Shown here piece after piece: positions 41,364 through 49,749 of a DNA stretch of 64,000 nt. The DNA lies in IMG/VR virus record IMGVR_UViG_3300021376_000030, positions 20,920 through 84,919 of that record; one strand, given 5' to 3'. This stretch comes from a virus. Both the position numbers and the translations under genes were made by a program. The notes below the pieces were generated by a model, which saw only the letters and a program-made list of their open reading frames with translations, was not told the DNA's origin and did not search any database. Numbering within the stretch: position 1 is the stretch's first letter; each line of letters opens with the position of its first letter.

Positions 41364-41710
41364 AGTCTAGAAAGCTCAAGTGTATTGTTACAGGTAAGAC
41401 GCTAACAGCGGCACCTGATTATTATAAAAAAAAGCTAGAAAAAGCGGGCTCTGAAGAGGAATTACATAGAACATATATCTGTAAAGAAGCTAAAGATCTA
41501 CTTTTAAAGGGGGTTACTGTAGAGCAAATTAGACAACAATTTGAAACTACTGAACAGTTACCGGCTGTACCTAGTGATGTAATATTAGCTATTACCACCA
41601 ATGAATATGGTGTAAAGCGTAATACAATGTTTTCAGAATTAACATCTTTTACTCACCAATCCACAGATTCTGATGTCAAGGATTTTATAAATATGTTATA
41701 TGGAGAGTAG
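41360..41710 (+). CDS. Hypothetical protein, 116 aa (paralog of preceding gene)
   Basis: It starts at TTG 41360, which overlaps the previous TGA (TTGA), with AGAGG 4 nt upstream. LKCIVTGKTLTAAPDYYKKK and KDLLLKGVTVEQIRQQF line up with the preceding protein, without its Cys-rich end. The C-terminal half is distinct (ILAITTNEYGVKRNTMFSEL). It may be a partner in a heteromeric complex. Function unknown. Confidence 0.6.
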   Translation: MKSRKLKCIVTGKTLTAAPDYYKKKLEKAGSEEELHRTYICKEAKDLLLKGVTVEQIRQQFETTEQLPAVPSDVILAITTNEYGVKRNTMFSELTSFTHQSTDSDVKDFINMLYGE

Positions 41711-41924
41711 GGTATTTACAGTAACAAGTGATGGAACAACCTTAAGGTGTATTGATGCAAAAACAGGTAATCAATTTAATACACTAAGACTTAGTGGTAC
41801 CCTTGTGTCAGGCCCAATTGTAACTGGTGATCGGGTCACCGTAGTCATTCGACAAGGTAATACAAATTTTGGTAAAGTCTTTAAACTTCCATCTTTCTTA
41901 CTTACATCTACGTTTCGCGGATAA
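41700..41924 (+). CDS. Hypothetical protein, 74 aa
   Basis: It overlaps the previous gene by 11 bp (ATG 41700). The pattern FTVTSDGTTLRCIDAKTGNQ, SGPIVTGDRVTVVIRQG resembles a single PQQ/beta-propeller blade, although a lone blade cannot fold as a propeller. It is beta-rich and compact. Role unknown. Confidence 0.55.
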   Translation: MESRVFTVTSDGTTLRCIDAKTGNQFNTLRLSGTLVSGPIVTGDRVTVVIRQGNTNFGKVFKLPSFLLTSTFRG

Positions 41925-41973
41925 TTAGTTTTTTTCCTCTTGAATTCTAACTATCTACAGTTACTATCTGTAT

Positions 41974-42465
41974 ATGGAGATTGCATTAGATTACGAACTT
42001 GCAGAACAAGAACCATCGCTAGAATATTCCCTGCTCCCCGAAGACTTTTCGCATTATTTTTTTGCAGGTTATATTGTTAAAAATAGATATGACGAAGAGC
42101 GGCTGTCTATTCATAGTAAATTCAATCCTAAAAGATTTTCATTTACTACAAATAATAGCAAATATAATCTTTACGGCATACTTAGCGAGGCTTCGCCAAA
42201 TCATAAATTAATATCTGCTCTAACAAAAAATAATTTTATCAATATAGGCGAGTATAGTTCAATATTAACACTTAACGGATTATCGTGTCTTACGTGTTTT
42301 CTACATTTTTCTCCTGGGCTCTATCCTATTGATTCCAACTATTTAAATAGATTTTTTCCTTCTATAGATGAATCCATCTTTAATAATAAAAAAATCATTC
42401 CTCATTTTCAAAAAATTAATAATATTTATTTGTTTGCGCTAATTAATCACAAAAAAAGTAACTAA
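41974..42465 (+). CDS. Hypothetical protein, 163 aa
   Basis: It begins MEIALDYELAEQEPSLEYSL and continues with an aromatic-rich globular region (ILTLNGLSCLTCFLHFSPGL). The two-Cys CLTC could bind metal or form a disulfide. No signal peptide or membrane segment is evident. A highly A/T-rich tract with AAAAAAACTTTTTTT follows its stop and may end transcription. Function unknown. Confidence 0.58.
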   Translation: MEIALDYELAEQEPSLEYSLLPEDFSHYFFAGYIVKNRYDEERLSIHSKFNPKRFSFTTNNSKYNLYGILSEASPNHKLISALTKNNFINIGEYSSILTLNGLSCLTCFLHFSPGLYPIDSNYLNRFFPSIDESIFNNKKIIPHFQKINNIYLFALINHKKSN

Positions 42466-42506
42466 AAAAACTTTTTTTAAAAAAAAAAATTACTGCAAAA
42501 CTTTAG
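42466..42506. other. Poly(A)/poly(T) low-complexity tract
   Basis: The stretch holds runs of A and T around ACTTTTTTT with no stable stem because the two arms abut. It could be a weak terminator for the gene before it or a flexible spacer ahead of the nrdA promoter. Confidence 0.4.
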
Positions 42507-42514
42507 TATAAATA
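42507..42514 (+). promoter_or_regulatory. T4-type late promoter-like motif TATAAATA
   Basis: TATAAATA lies 18 nt before the nrdA ATG, farther than the other motifs (4-8 nt). RNR is normally an early/middle function, so a late-type motif here may be chance or may overlap a sigma70-type -10. Confidence 0.4.
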
Positions 42515-42532
42515 TAAAATATTTTTTCTTGT

Positions 42533-44791
42533 ATGAGCACACAATTTTATGTAAAAAAACGATGCGGCAAAACAGAAAAGTTTAATATAGAAAAAATTAA
42601 TAAAGTTATAAGTTGGGCTATTGAAGGCATTTCAGGGGTTAGTTTGTCAGATATTGAGATTAATGCAAAGCTAAACATAACCGATAATGTTTCAACAAGA
42701 GACATTCATCAAAGCATTATAGAGGCTGCTGCTAATTTAATTTCTGTCGATACACCTAATTATCAATATGTCGCGGCTCGGCTACTAAACTATCAACTTA
42801 GAAAAGATGTATGGGGCGGCAAGCACCCACCTAGGTTGGTCGATATGGTATATGGAGGTGTTCGACGCAAGATATATGATGAGCTAATTTTAAAGAAATA
42901 TACAGAAGATGAACTAAATAAAATTGGTGAGTGGATTGACCACGATAGGGACTTTTTGTTTACTTATGCGGGTATCAAACAGCTTTGTGACAAATATCTA
43001 ATTAAAAATAGAGTTACAAATATTATACACGAAACACCGCAGTTTGCATATATTCTAATTGCTACTTATGCATTCGCAAATTATCCACACGAAACAAGAA
43101 TGACATATATTAAAAGATTTTATGATGCAATATCCAAGCATAAGATTAATTTACCTACTCCCATTATGGCAGGAGTCAGAACTACGGCACGGGGATACGC
43201 GAGTTGTTGTTTGATTGGTATAGATGATACCAAAGAATCTATTACAGCCTCAGGTACAGCTGTATCTTTAGCAACTGCTTCCAGATGTGGCATAGGTATA
43301 GATGTTTCTAAAATACGCGCGCTAGGCGCTTCTGTAAATGGAGGTCATGTCGTTCATACAGGCTTAATACCGTTTTTAAAAATTTATGAAGCTTCTGTGA
43401 AGGCGTGGCAGCAAAATTCTATGCGAGGCGGTAGTGCTACAGTAAACTTAATGTGGTGGCATTATGAAATAGAAGATGTAGTTGTGTTAAAAAATAACGC
43501 CGGTACAGATGATAATAGAGTTCGCAAATTAGATTATACAGTTGGAATTTCTAGGTTGTTTTATGATAGAGTTCTTAAAAATGAATCTATAACATTATTC
43601 AGCCCACACGAAGTACCGGAACTTTGGGAAGCATGGGGCACCCCAGCATTTGATAAGATATACGAAGATTGTGAATCAAATAAGAAAATTAAACTTAAAA
43701 AGAAGGTATCAGCTAGAAAGTTATTTTCACTTATTATTAAAGAACGAGTTGAAACAGGTAGAATATATGTTTTGAATGTAGACACAGCTAACGAACATAG
43801 TTCTTGGGCAGACAAAATAACAATGTCTAATCTTTGTACAGAAGTTATTCAACCTTATATACCGCTCAAAGATTATCACGACTCAGAAGCAGAAATAGGT
43901 ATGTGTATTCTTTCCGCTATTAATATGTTAGAAATTAAAAATTGGCAAGACTTAGAAAAGACTTGCGATTTGGTTGTACGGTTTTTAGATGAAATAATAG
44001 ATATTCAAGACTATTTTAATACTGCAGCTTCTAATTTTGCAAAAAAACGCAGGAGCCTAGGAATAGGCATAACCAATCTTGCTGCGTTTCTAGCTAAAAA
44101 CGAATGTAAATACACTTCAAAAGATTCCCTTATTTTAGTAGATGAATGGATGGAGCATTTTCAGTTTTATCTTCTTAAGTCAAGCCTTGTTTTGGCAAAG
44201 GAAAAAGGCAAGTGCGAGAAGTTCGATAGAACGAAATATGCCAAAGGTATCTTGCCTATAGATACATATAAAAAGAAGGTCAACGATATAGTAAAGCGCA
44301 AATTAAGTTTGCCTTGGTCTGAATTGAAGGAAGAAATTAAAAAACATGGGCTAAGACACAGCACGCTATCTGCTGTAATGCCTTGTGAGTCTAGCTCAGT
44401 TATACAGAGTTCTACCAATGGCATAGAACCAGTCCGTTCACTTATAACGTATAAAATGTCTAAAATGGGCAAATTACCAGTCCTAGTGCCTGGTATAGGT
44501 AAATTTGATAAGAATTATGAACTCGCCTATTCAATGCAGGACAACACCGGGTTAATAAATATTAATGCTGTAATTCAAAAATATATTGATATGGCAATAT
44601 CAACAAACATTTATTACAATTACAGTCATTATGACAATCATGTTTTACCAGATAGTAAGGTTATGAAGGAGATAATGTACGCATATAGTATGGGTCTAAT
44701 ATCTTTGTATTATAACAATACTGATGATGGGGACAAGGAACAATCAATGGAACGAGACGCTGACTGCTCGAGTGGAGCTTGTAAGCTCTAA
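42533..44791 (+). CDS. nrdA: Ribonucleotide reductase class Ia alpha subunit (NrdA), 752 aa
   Basis: The first 90 residues form an ATP-cone-like allosteric domain. The redox cysteine is C225 (C225-C226 in YASCCLIG), the same number as in E. coli, and the catalytic group N433-L-C435-T-E437 (NLCTEVIQP) is intact. The C-terminal pair DCSSGACKL regenerates the active site. Together with NrdB it makes deoxynucleotides from NDPs. The start follows TATAAATA by 18 nt; it is 15 bp ahead of nrdB. The enzyme should feed DNA replication while the host's pool is drained. Confidence 0.97.
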   Translation: MSTQFYVKKRCGKTEKFNIEKINKVISWAIEGISGVSLSDIEINAKLNITDNVSTRDIHQSIIEAAANLISVDTPNYQYVAARLLNYQLRKDVWGGKHPPRLVDMVYGGVRRKIYDELILKKYTEDELNKIGEWIDHDRDFLFTYAGIKQLCDKYLIKNRVTNIIHETPQFAYILIATYAFANYPHETRMTYIKRFYDAISKHKINLPTPIMAGVRTTARGYASCCLIGIDDTKESITASGTAVSLATASRCGIGIDVSKIRALGASVNGGHVVHTGLIPFLKIYEASVKAWQQNSMRGGSATVNLMWWHYEIEDVVVLKNNAGTDDNRVRKLDYTVGISRLFYDRVLKNESITLFSPHEVPELWEAWGTPAFDKIYEDCESNKKIKLKKKVSARKLFSLIIKERVETGRIYVLNVDTANEHSSWADKITMSNLCTEVIQPYIPLKDYHDSEAEIGMCILSAINMLEIKNWQDLEKTCDLVVRFLDEIIDIQDYFNTAASNFAKKRRSLGIGITNLAAFLAKNECKYTSKDSLILVDEWMEHFQFYLLKSSLVLAKEKGKCEKFDRTKYAKGILPIDTYKKKVNDIVKRKLSLPWSELKEEIKKHGLRHSTLSAVMPCESSSVIQSSTNGIEPVRSLITYKMSKMGKLPVLVPGIGKFDKNYELAYSMQDNTGLININAVIQKYIDMAISTNIYYNYSHYDNHVLPDSKVMKEIMYAYSMGLISLYYNNTDDGDKEQSMERDADCSSGACKL

Positions 44792-44806
44792 TTATATAAT
44801 TGCTCA

Positions 44807-45871
44807 ATGAAAAGTGTCCTTAATCTCAAGAATATAGATCATACCAAACAGCTGTTATTTTTTGGTGAAGATTTAAATTTGCAACGATATGATAAATTTA
44901 AATATCCTATATTTTTTGAATTGTTTAAGAAGCAAGAAGAATTTTTCTGGTGGCCCCATGAAATATCTTTACAAAAAGATAGAAATGATTATAGAGAGTT
45001 AAAAGGTGAACAAAGATTTGTATTTGATAATAATTTAAAATTTCAAACATTAGGTGATAGTATGCTATCCCGATCTATACATTCACTTAAAGATTATGTT
45101 TCTAATCCTGAGCTAGAGATATGTATGAATACCTGGCAGCGATTTGAAGGTATTCATAGCTATAGTTATTCATATCTACTCAACAACGTACACCCTGATG
45201 CCTCAGCATTTTTTGATAGTATAATGGAAGACAAAGAGATAGTTTCCCGGGCGGAATTAATAAGAAGCAATTTTGATAAAATTTTAGGAGATGATGATAA
45301 GAAAGATATAAAACAGAAGATATTTGATTGTATCTTATCTATTAATGTCATGGAAGGTTTAGTATTTTACGTTAGCTTTGCTTGTTCGTTTTATTTTGGG
45401 TATCGCGGTATTATGGAAGGCAACGCGAAGATTATTAAGTTTATTCAGCGAGACGAAGCTTTACATTTTGCGACCACTCAAAACCTACTTAAAATACTTA
45501 AAGAAGAGGATAAGGAAGGATTTACCTCTATTGCAAAAAAAAGCGAGGATAAAATATATGCATATTATGAGCAGGCAGCTAAAAACGAAATTGAATGGGC
45601 ACAATATTTGTTTAGCAAAGGATCATTACTTGGGTTAAACGCTGATGTGCTTGGCGGTTATGCAAAATGGTTGTGTGATAGTAGACTACGTTCGTTGGGT
45701 TATAAGAAACTTTTTAACCAGAAAGACAATCCAATAGCAGGATGGCTAGATAGCTACTTGGATAGCAGCAAAGTCCAGGTTGCTCCTCAAGAAACTGAAA
45801 TAAGCGCTTATAAAATAGGGGCAAGGAACACTAGTATTGAAGATACATCTTTCGAAGATATCGAATTATAA
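44807..45871 (+). CDS. nrdB: Ribonucleotide reductase class Ia beta subunit (NrdB), 354 aa
   Basis: All iron ligands are in place: D84, E114, H117, E183, E217 and H220, with the radical tyrosine Y121 (EGIHSYSY). That fits a di-iron tyrosyl-radical class Ia subunit. Length and C-terminal tail (EDIEL) are normal. It lies 15 bp after nrdA and is surely co-transcribed. Confidence 0.97.
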   Translation: MKSVLNLKNIDHTKQLLFFGEDLNLQRYDKFKYPIFFELFKKQEEFFWWPHEISLQKDRNDYRELKGEQRFVFDNNLKFQTLGDSMLSRSIHSLKDYVSNPELEICMNTWQRFEGIHSYSYSYLLNNVHPDASAFFDSIMEDKEIVSRAELIRSNFDKILGDDDKKDIKQKIFDCILSINVMEGLVFYVSFACSFYFGYRGIMEGNAKIIKFIQRDEALHFATTQNLLKILKEEDKEGFTSIAKKSEDKIYAYYEQAAKNEIEWAQYLFSKGSLLGLNADVLGGYAKWLCDSRLRSLGYKKLFNQKDNPIAGWLDSYLDSSKVQVAPQETEISAYKIGARNTSIEDTSFEDIEL

Positions 45872-45875
45872 TTTT

Positions 45876-45883
45876 AATAAATA
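45876..45883 (+). promoter_or_regulatory. Late promoter-like motif AATAAATA
   Basis: AATAAATA ends 8 nt before ATG 45892, between nrdB and the coiled-coil membrane protein gene. Confidence 0.4.
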
Positions 45884-45891
45884 ATATACAA

Positions 45892-47145
45892 ATGATTCCT
45901 ATTCTAGATTCAAAACGTTTGATCTCCAATCATTTATATCCAACATTATTTGGTTTTTCAACTAAAAATAAGCTAGCTAGCCAGCTTTTAAATTATGTCT
46001 ATGGTATAGTAATGTTAGTGGCGACAGCTTTTGCTTATCATGCGTTAGGATTAATATTACCAGATTGGAATAAGTTATTTGTTTTACTTGCAAGTCTTTC
46101 AGTAGTAGGTCTACCCTATTGTATAAAAATAGTTTTATTTGGTAATGAGAGGTTTGAGTTGAAACATGCATTGCTTTGTTTAGGAATAAGTATATTGCCA
46201 GCGATTTTTGATTTTGTAGGTTTTTATAGTGAAACTAGCATAAGACAAGCATTAATATCAACTAAATTTGAGCTAGTTGAAAAAGTAAACTATTTCAATA
46301 CAGCTGCAAGAAGTAAGATAGAAGAAGACAAAGTAGATCTGCAAAAAGAAAAAGAAAAGGCAACCACTTCTACAAACAATAAATTTAATCAAGACATAAT
46401 ATCATTAGATAATGACCTTCTTAACATAAAGCAAACTGTAATAGATGAAAAAGAGGGTGTTAGAAGTAGTCAGACATCAGGAAAACCTGGTGAGGGTCCT
46501 CGCACAAGGGAAATAGAAGCAGAGGTAAGAAGGGTAAAAGCTAAAAATGATTTAGAAAGTCGCAGACTATCTGATCAAAAAGATCTCGAACTGCAAGCAT
46601 TAGATAAAACTTTTGCAATAAAAGAAGACCAATTAAATGAAGGGATTAAAGAAATAGAAAAACTTGTTTCCTCTGATGCAAAGACTAAAGGTATTTTATA
46701 TCAGATTAATAATATAGATAATTTTAATGATTTAGCTAAAACAACTATACAGGTAAATAATAGTATTTCTACTATTAGCTCTAAAATGGGTATAGAGCCA
46801 CAGTTTATATCTTTTAAGACAGACGATGTTATAGAGCTATCGTTTGGAGCATTGTTTAGAGGGGAAACAACTGCACTAATATGCTTTTTACTAGCTTTTT
46901 TATTAGAAATGGTTGATACAATTATAGTGTATATGATTAGAGGTACTCGCAAAGTAGAGGCAGAAGTTGAAGAAGAAAAAAAAACTAAACTTTTTCATAA
47001 GACTTATACAAATGTACCTGAGGAAAAAAAGCGTACAAATAAAAATACTGCTGACGATTTAGCTAATATTGAAACATCAGCAGGGTCTGAATCAAAAATT
47101 ACTACTTCCGCTAAATATTTTTATTTAGATCCTCCTGAGCAATAA
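45892..47145 (+). CDS. Membrane protein with long coiled coil, 417 aa
   Basis: Hydrophobic segments lie at residues about 33-56, 62-82, 95-115 and, near the end, 325-350. Between them is a charged coiled-coil region of about 200 residues (VDLQKEKEKATTS; LESRRLSDQKDLELQALDK). The layout recalls DUF4407-like proteins, but I am not certain. It would span the inner membrane with a helical stalk. No catalytic motif is visible. It may anchor replication or act in superinfection exclusion; unproven. Confidence 0.6.
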   Translation: MIPILDSKRLISNHLYPTLFGFSTKNKLASQLLNYVYGIVMLVATAFAYHALGLILPDWNKLFVLLASLSVVGLPYCIKIVLFGNERFELKHALLCLGISILPAIFDFVGFYSETSIRQALISTKFELVEKVNYFNTAARSKIEEDKVDLQKEKEKATTSTNNKFNQDIISLDNDLLNIKQTVIDEKEGVRSSQTSGKPGEGPRTREIEAEVRRVKAKNDLESRRLSDQKDLELQALDKTFAIKEDQLNEGIKEIEKLVSSDAKTKGILYQINNIDNFNDLAKTTIQVNNSISTISSKMGIEPQFISFKTDDVIELSFGALFRGETTALICFLLAFLLEMVDTIIVYMIRGTRKVEAEVEEEKKTKLFHKTYTNVPEEKKRTNKNTADDLANIETSAGSESKITTSAKYFYLDPPEQ

Positions 47146-47181
47146 AATTAGCCTTAAAAATATAAGTAATATTGAAGGTGC

Positions 47182-47229
47182 ATTCAAATAGGGGCGGGAG
47201 GTGGGCTCGAAATTCGAGACTATTTGAAT
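47182..47229. other. G-rich structured element with nested inverted repeats
   Basis: A 10-bp perfect inverted repeat, ATTCAAATAG (47182-47191) and CTATTTGAAT (47220-47229), encloses a G-rich run (47191-47205: GGGG, GGG, GG, GGG) and a second hairpin CTCGAA-A-TTCGAG (47206-47218). It may form a G-quadruplex on one strand and stems on the transcript. It precedes the small ORF at 47241 by 11 nt. I know no family that matches. Confidence 0.55.
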
Positions 47230-47234
47230 AAATA
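47227..47234 (+). promoter_or_regulatory. Late promoter-like motif GAATAAATA region
   Basis: AATAAATA ends 6 nt before ATG 47241 and overlaps the right arm of the inverted repeat. Confidence 0.4.
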
Positions 47235-47240
47235 CATAAA

Positions 47241-47438
47241 ATGAGCTCAACTCAAGCACCTTTATTGTCCGCTACAAAGGCTTATGAGTTTTTTGCAGCA
47301 ATGAGAAATGAAATATTAAAACACAAATGGATTGAAAGTCAAAAAGCTAATCGCGATGTAGGTTTTGAATTTGCTCTGCTAGATTGGATAATAAAATACA
47401 AGCAGATTTGGCAATCTAGATTTAAGGACCTTTCATAG
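47241..47438 (+). CDS. Hypothetical protein, 65 aa
   Basis: ATG 47241 follows a late-type motif by 6 nt. MSSTQAPLLSATKAYEFFAA and DVGFEFALLDWIIKYKQIWQ suggest two helices. It converges with the gp5-like gene with a 17-bp overlap. No family is recognised, but the size and helical pattern resemble small late-regulatory or scaffold peptides. Confidence 0.55.
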   Translation: MSSTQAPLLSATKAYEFFAAMRNEILKHKWIESQKANRDVGFEFALLDWIIKYKQIWQSRFKDLS

Positions 47439-49749
47439 AATCATTTTGCGGGGATGCGGCAGCTCTAGTTGTAGTATTATTATTTTGAGCCGCTTGACGT
47501 ACCTCCTCATTATTTGCCTTTAGCGTTAGCGGCAGGTTTTTAAAATGATGAGAGTGAGCATATGTATATAGGCAATTTGGTGAAGATGTACCCGCTTTAT
47601 TAATTGTTCTTGCATACACTCTTGTCCAGTTCTGACCTCCATCAGTAACATAATCGTTTGCTATGGGCGATACATATCCAATAACTGGATAGCTTCCTGT
47701 GGTCCAGTTAGCATCATTAGTCTGACCGTAAGCTAGAGTATCTTGTGTTTCTTGTATTTCTACCGGTGCTGTCACATGTTGTAATGAAAGCTCGCCTTCT
47801 ATATGGGCACCTCCGCCCACAATTAAGTTACCGTTTATTCCTAAACAGCTATCTATCAAAATTTGTCCACTTTGCCGTTGTTTTAATACCATAATATCTG
47901 ATGTTATCGTTAACCTCTTACCCCCATCAATATTAACTTCATTACTGCTCGCTAAGTTTAACTGCTCTCCACTTATATTAACAATAGTGCCACCCAATTG
48001 TATAGGTCCAAATGTTTTCATACTAATACCACCAGCACCTACCTGAGTTGTATATCTATTACATACGTTTAAGGTGTAATTACCGCCAGGTAAGTCATCC
48101 ACATGAACGTATTCTATTAACGGGCTCGGCTTTTGATTTTGAAAAACACCATAACTTCCAATATAAAGTTCAGAATTATACATTTTACCAATAGTATCAA
48201 CTCTTATACTTCCAAAATCATTCATAACTGTTCCTATAGTTTCAATTTTATGTTTTGTAACATCTACAACCTCATGCCCACCTAAACCTAAGCTGGCCTC
48301 ATGCTTAGAAAACTCTATTATCTTGCTATTAATAAGCGCTTGTAACTGCTGCTTTGCTGGATCTGCATCAAAAGTACCTCCCATAGAGCTCTTACTATAC
48401 CCGGTGCCTCCACAGCTGGGACATTCTGTAGTTGCAGGAAACGCTAGACTCTGAGCATTACCAGGAGAAAAAATACCTATAGGACTAACAGTGTCATACA
48501 AAGCCACACCATCTCGTGCAGTATACCCACCACCACTCGCAAGCACGCTAGGCACTCCAACAGAACTGAAAGATACATTTCTCAATGTGTTATACTTTCT
48601 GTTTTGCCTACAAACTGGACACTCAATATAATTACCCGCAAAACCTTGTTCTAAGCTATTAAAGAGGGTTTTCTCAGCCACACGCTGAGTCTCAAAACGT
48701 TGTTTTATATCTGCAATTACTTGTGCAACATCTTTCCATCTCTGGGTTGATCCAGCGTCTAATGAACCTATTTTTCTATAAACATCACCCCTGACCGTAG
48801 TGTCTCTATCACCATCGGTATACAAATTATCTGTTCCTCTAATAGTTTCAAATTTATCTCCTAATATTAAATGTTGTTCGTTAGCAGACGATAGATATAT
48901 AGACGTGGGATTTGTAAGGCTTATAAAGCTACCGCTATAATGTGTTATGTTTATAGATTCTCTATTGTCTGTATTAACTATCTCAATTGTACCACCTTTT
49001 TGATTAAAAATATATTTGTTTCTATATATTTCTACATTATGGTCGGGTGATTCCGTATTAGGGGTTTTATTTTCATAGGAACCTGGATAATCATTAAACT
49101 CGTACAAACCTTGCCAGTCCGAAGCCCCGTGACTAGTAGCAAAATAAACCGGGTACATAGGATTACCATCAACAAAGAATGTCCATAAATGTGAACCTAC
49201 AGGGGGTATTGAAAAAGATCCCTTAGCTTTATTAGAATAAGAAGAAGGTCTGTAATTCTGACCATACAAGTTAGCTTTGTTAGTACCAGTAGTAGGGGGA
49301 CTAACAAATGCATCTTTTAATGCACATTTATATTTCTCAAAAATATTAGCAGGTTTTTCACCGGTACCATCTGTATTTTGACTGAATTCTGTTGGTTTAA
49401 AATCTTTTACTGGGGTTGATGATGAATAATCATTGCTATCGCTTATGGTTCCTGACCTATTAAAACTATTATATCTTCCCGATGCAACTTCTCCTACAAC
49501 CGGGGCTGCACATTCTGCCCAGGGTAATATATCTTTTAAATCTTCTACAATTTCGGTTAAATCGCTATTTATATTTTTACCTAGAAATTTAAATTTTTTA
49601 TCTGTTAAGGTCTGATTCCAGTTATTATAAACAGTCGGTGATATACTAGGTATATAAACCTTGACCCGACCTTTTTTTTGTGGATCGTTATTAGCAACTA
49701 CTATACCCAGGTAATTACCATAAAATTTACCGTCAGTAAATATATTCAT
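47422..49749 (-). CDS. gp5-like baseplate hub / VgrG-like protein with zinc-ribbon insertion, 775 aa
   Basis: The N-terminus YLGIVVANNDPQKKGRVKVY is the OB-fold of gp5/VgrG-type hubs. The C-terminal half has the repeating beta-strand pattern of the triple-stranded needle. Between them lies an insert with CPVCRQ and ECPSCGGTGYS, a CxxC...CxxC pair like a DnaJ-type zinc ribbon. I see no phage lysozyme domain of T4 gp5 type. The neighbouring 3D-domain gene may supply peptidoglycan activity. It forms the centre of the baseplate. Confidence 0.78.
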   Translation of the reverse strand: MNIFTDGKFYGNYLGIVVANNDPQKKGRVKVYIPSISPTVYNNWNQTLTDKKFKFLGKNINSDLTEIVEDLKDILPWAECAAPVVGEVASGRYNSFNRSGTISDSNDYSSSTPVKDFKPTEFSQNTDGTGEKPANIFEKYKCALKDAFVSPPTTGTNKANLYGQNYRPSSYSNKAKGSFSIPPVGSHLWTFFVDGNPMYPVYFATSHGASDWQGLYEFNDYPGSYENKTPNTESPDHNVEIYRNKYIFNQKGGTIEIVNTDNRESINITHYSGSFISLTNPTSIYLSSANEQHLILGDKFETIRGTDNLYTDGDRDTTVRGDVYRKIGSLDAGSTQRWKDVAQVIADIKQRFETQRVAEKTLFNSLEQGFAGNYIECPVCRQNRKYNTLRNVSFSSVGVPSVLASGGGYTARDGVALYDTVSPIGIFSPGNAQSLAFPATTECPSCGGTGYSKSSMGGTFDADPAKQQLQALINSKIIEFSKHEASLGLGGHEVVDVTKHKIETIGTVMNDFGSIRVDTIGKMYNSELYIGSYGVFQNQKPSPLIEYVHVDDLPGGNYTLNVCNRYTTQVGAGGISMKTFGPIQLGGTIVNISGEQLNLASSNEVNIDGGKRLTITSDIMVLKQRQSGQILIDSCLGINGNLIVGGGAHIEGELSLQHVTAPVEIQETQDTLAYGQTNDANWTTGSYPVIGYVSPIANDYVTDGGQNWTRVYARTINKAGTSSPNCLYTYAHSHHFKNLPLTLKANNEEVRQAAQNNNTTTRAAASPQNDSMKGP

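Noticed and set aside
42507-42514. Strict late control of nrdA from TATAAATA
   Set aside because: Its distance to the ATG (18 nt) differs from the other late motifs, and RNR is usually needed before late genes. Kept only as a weak motif.
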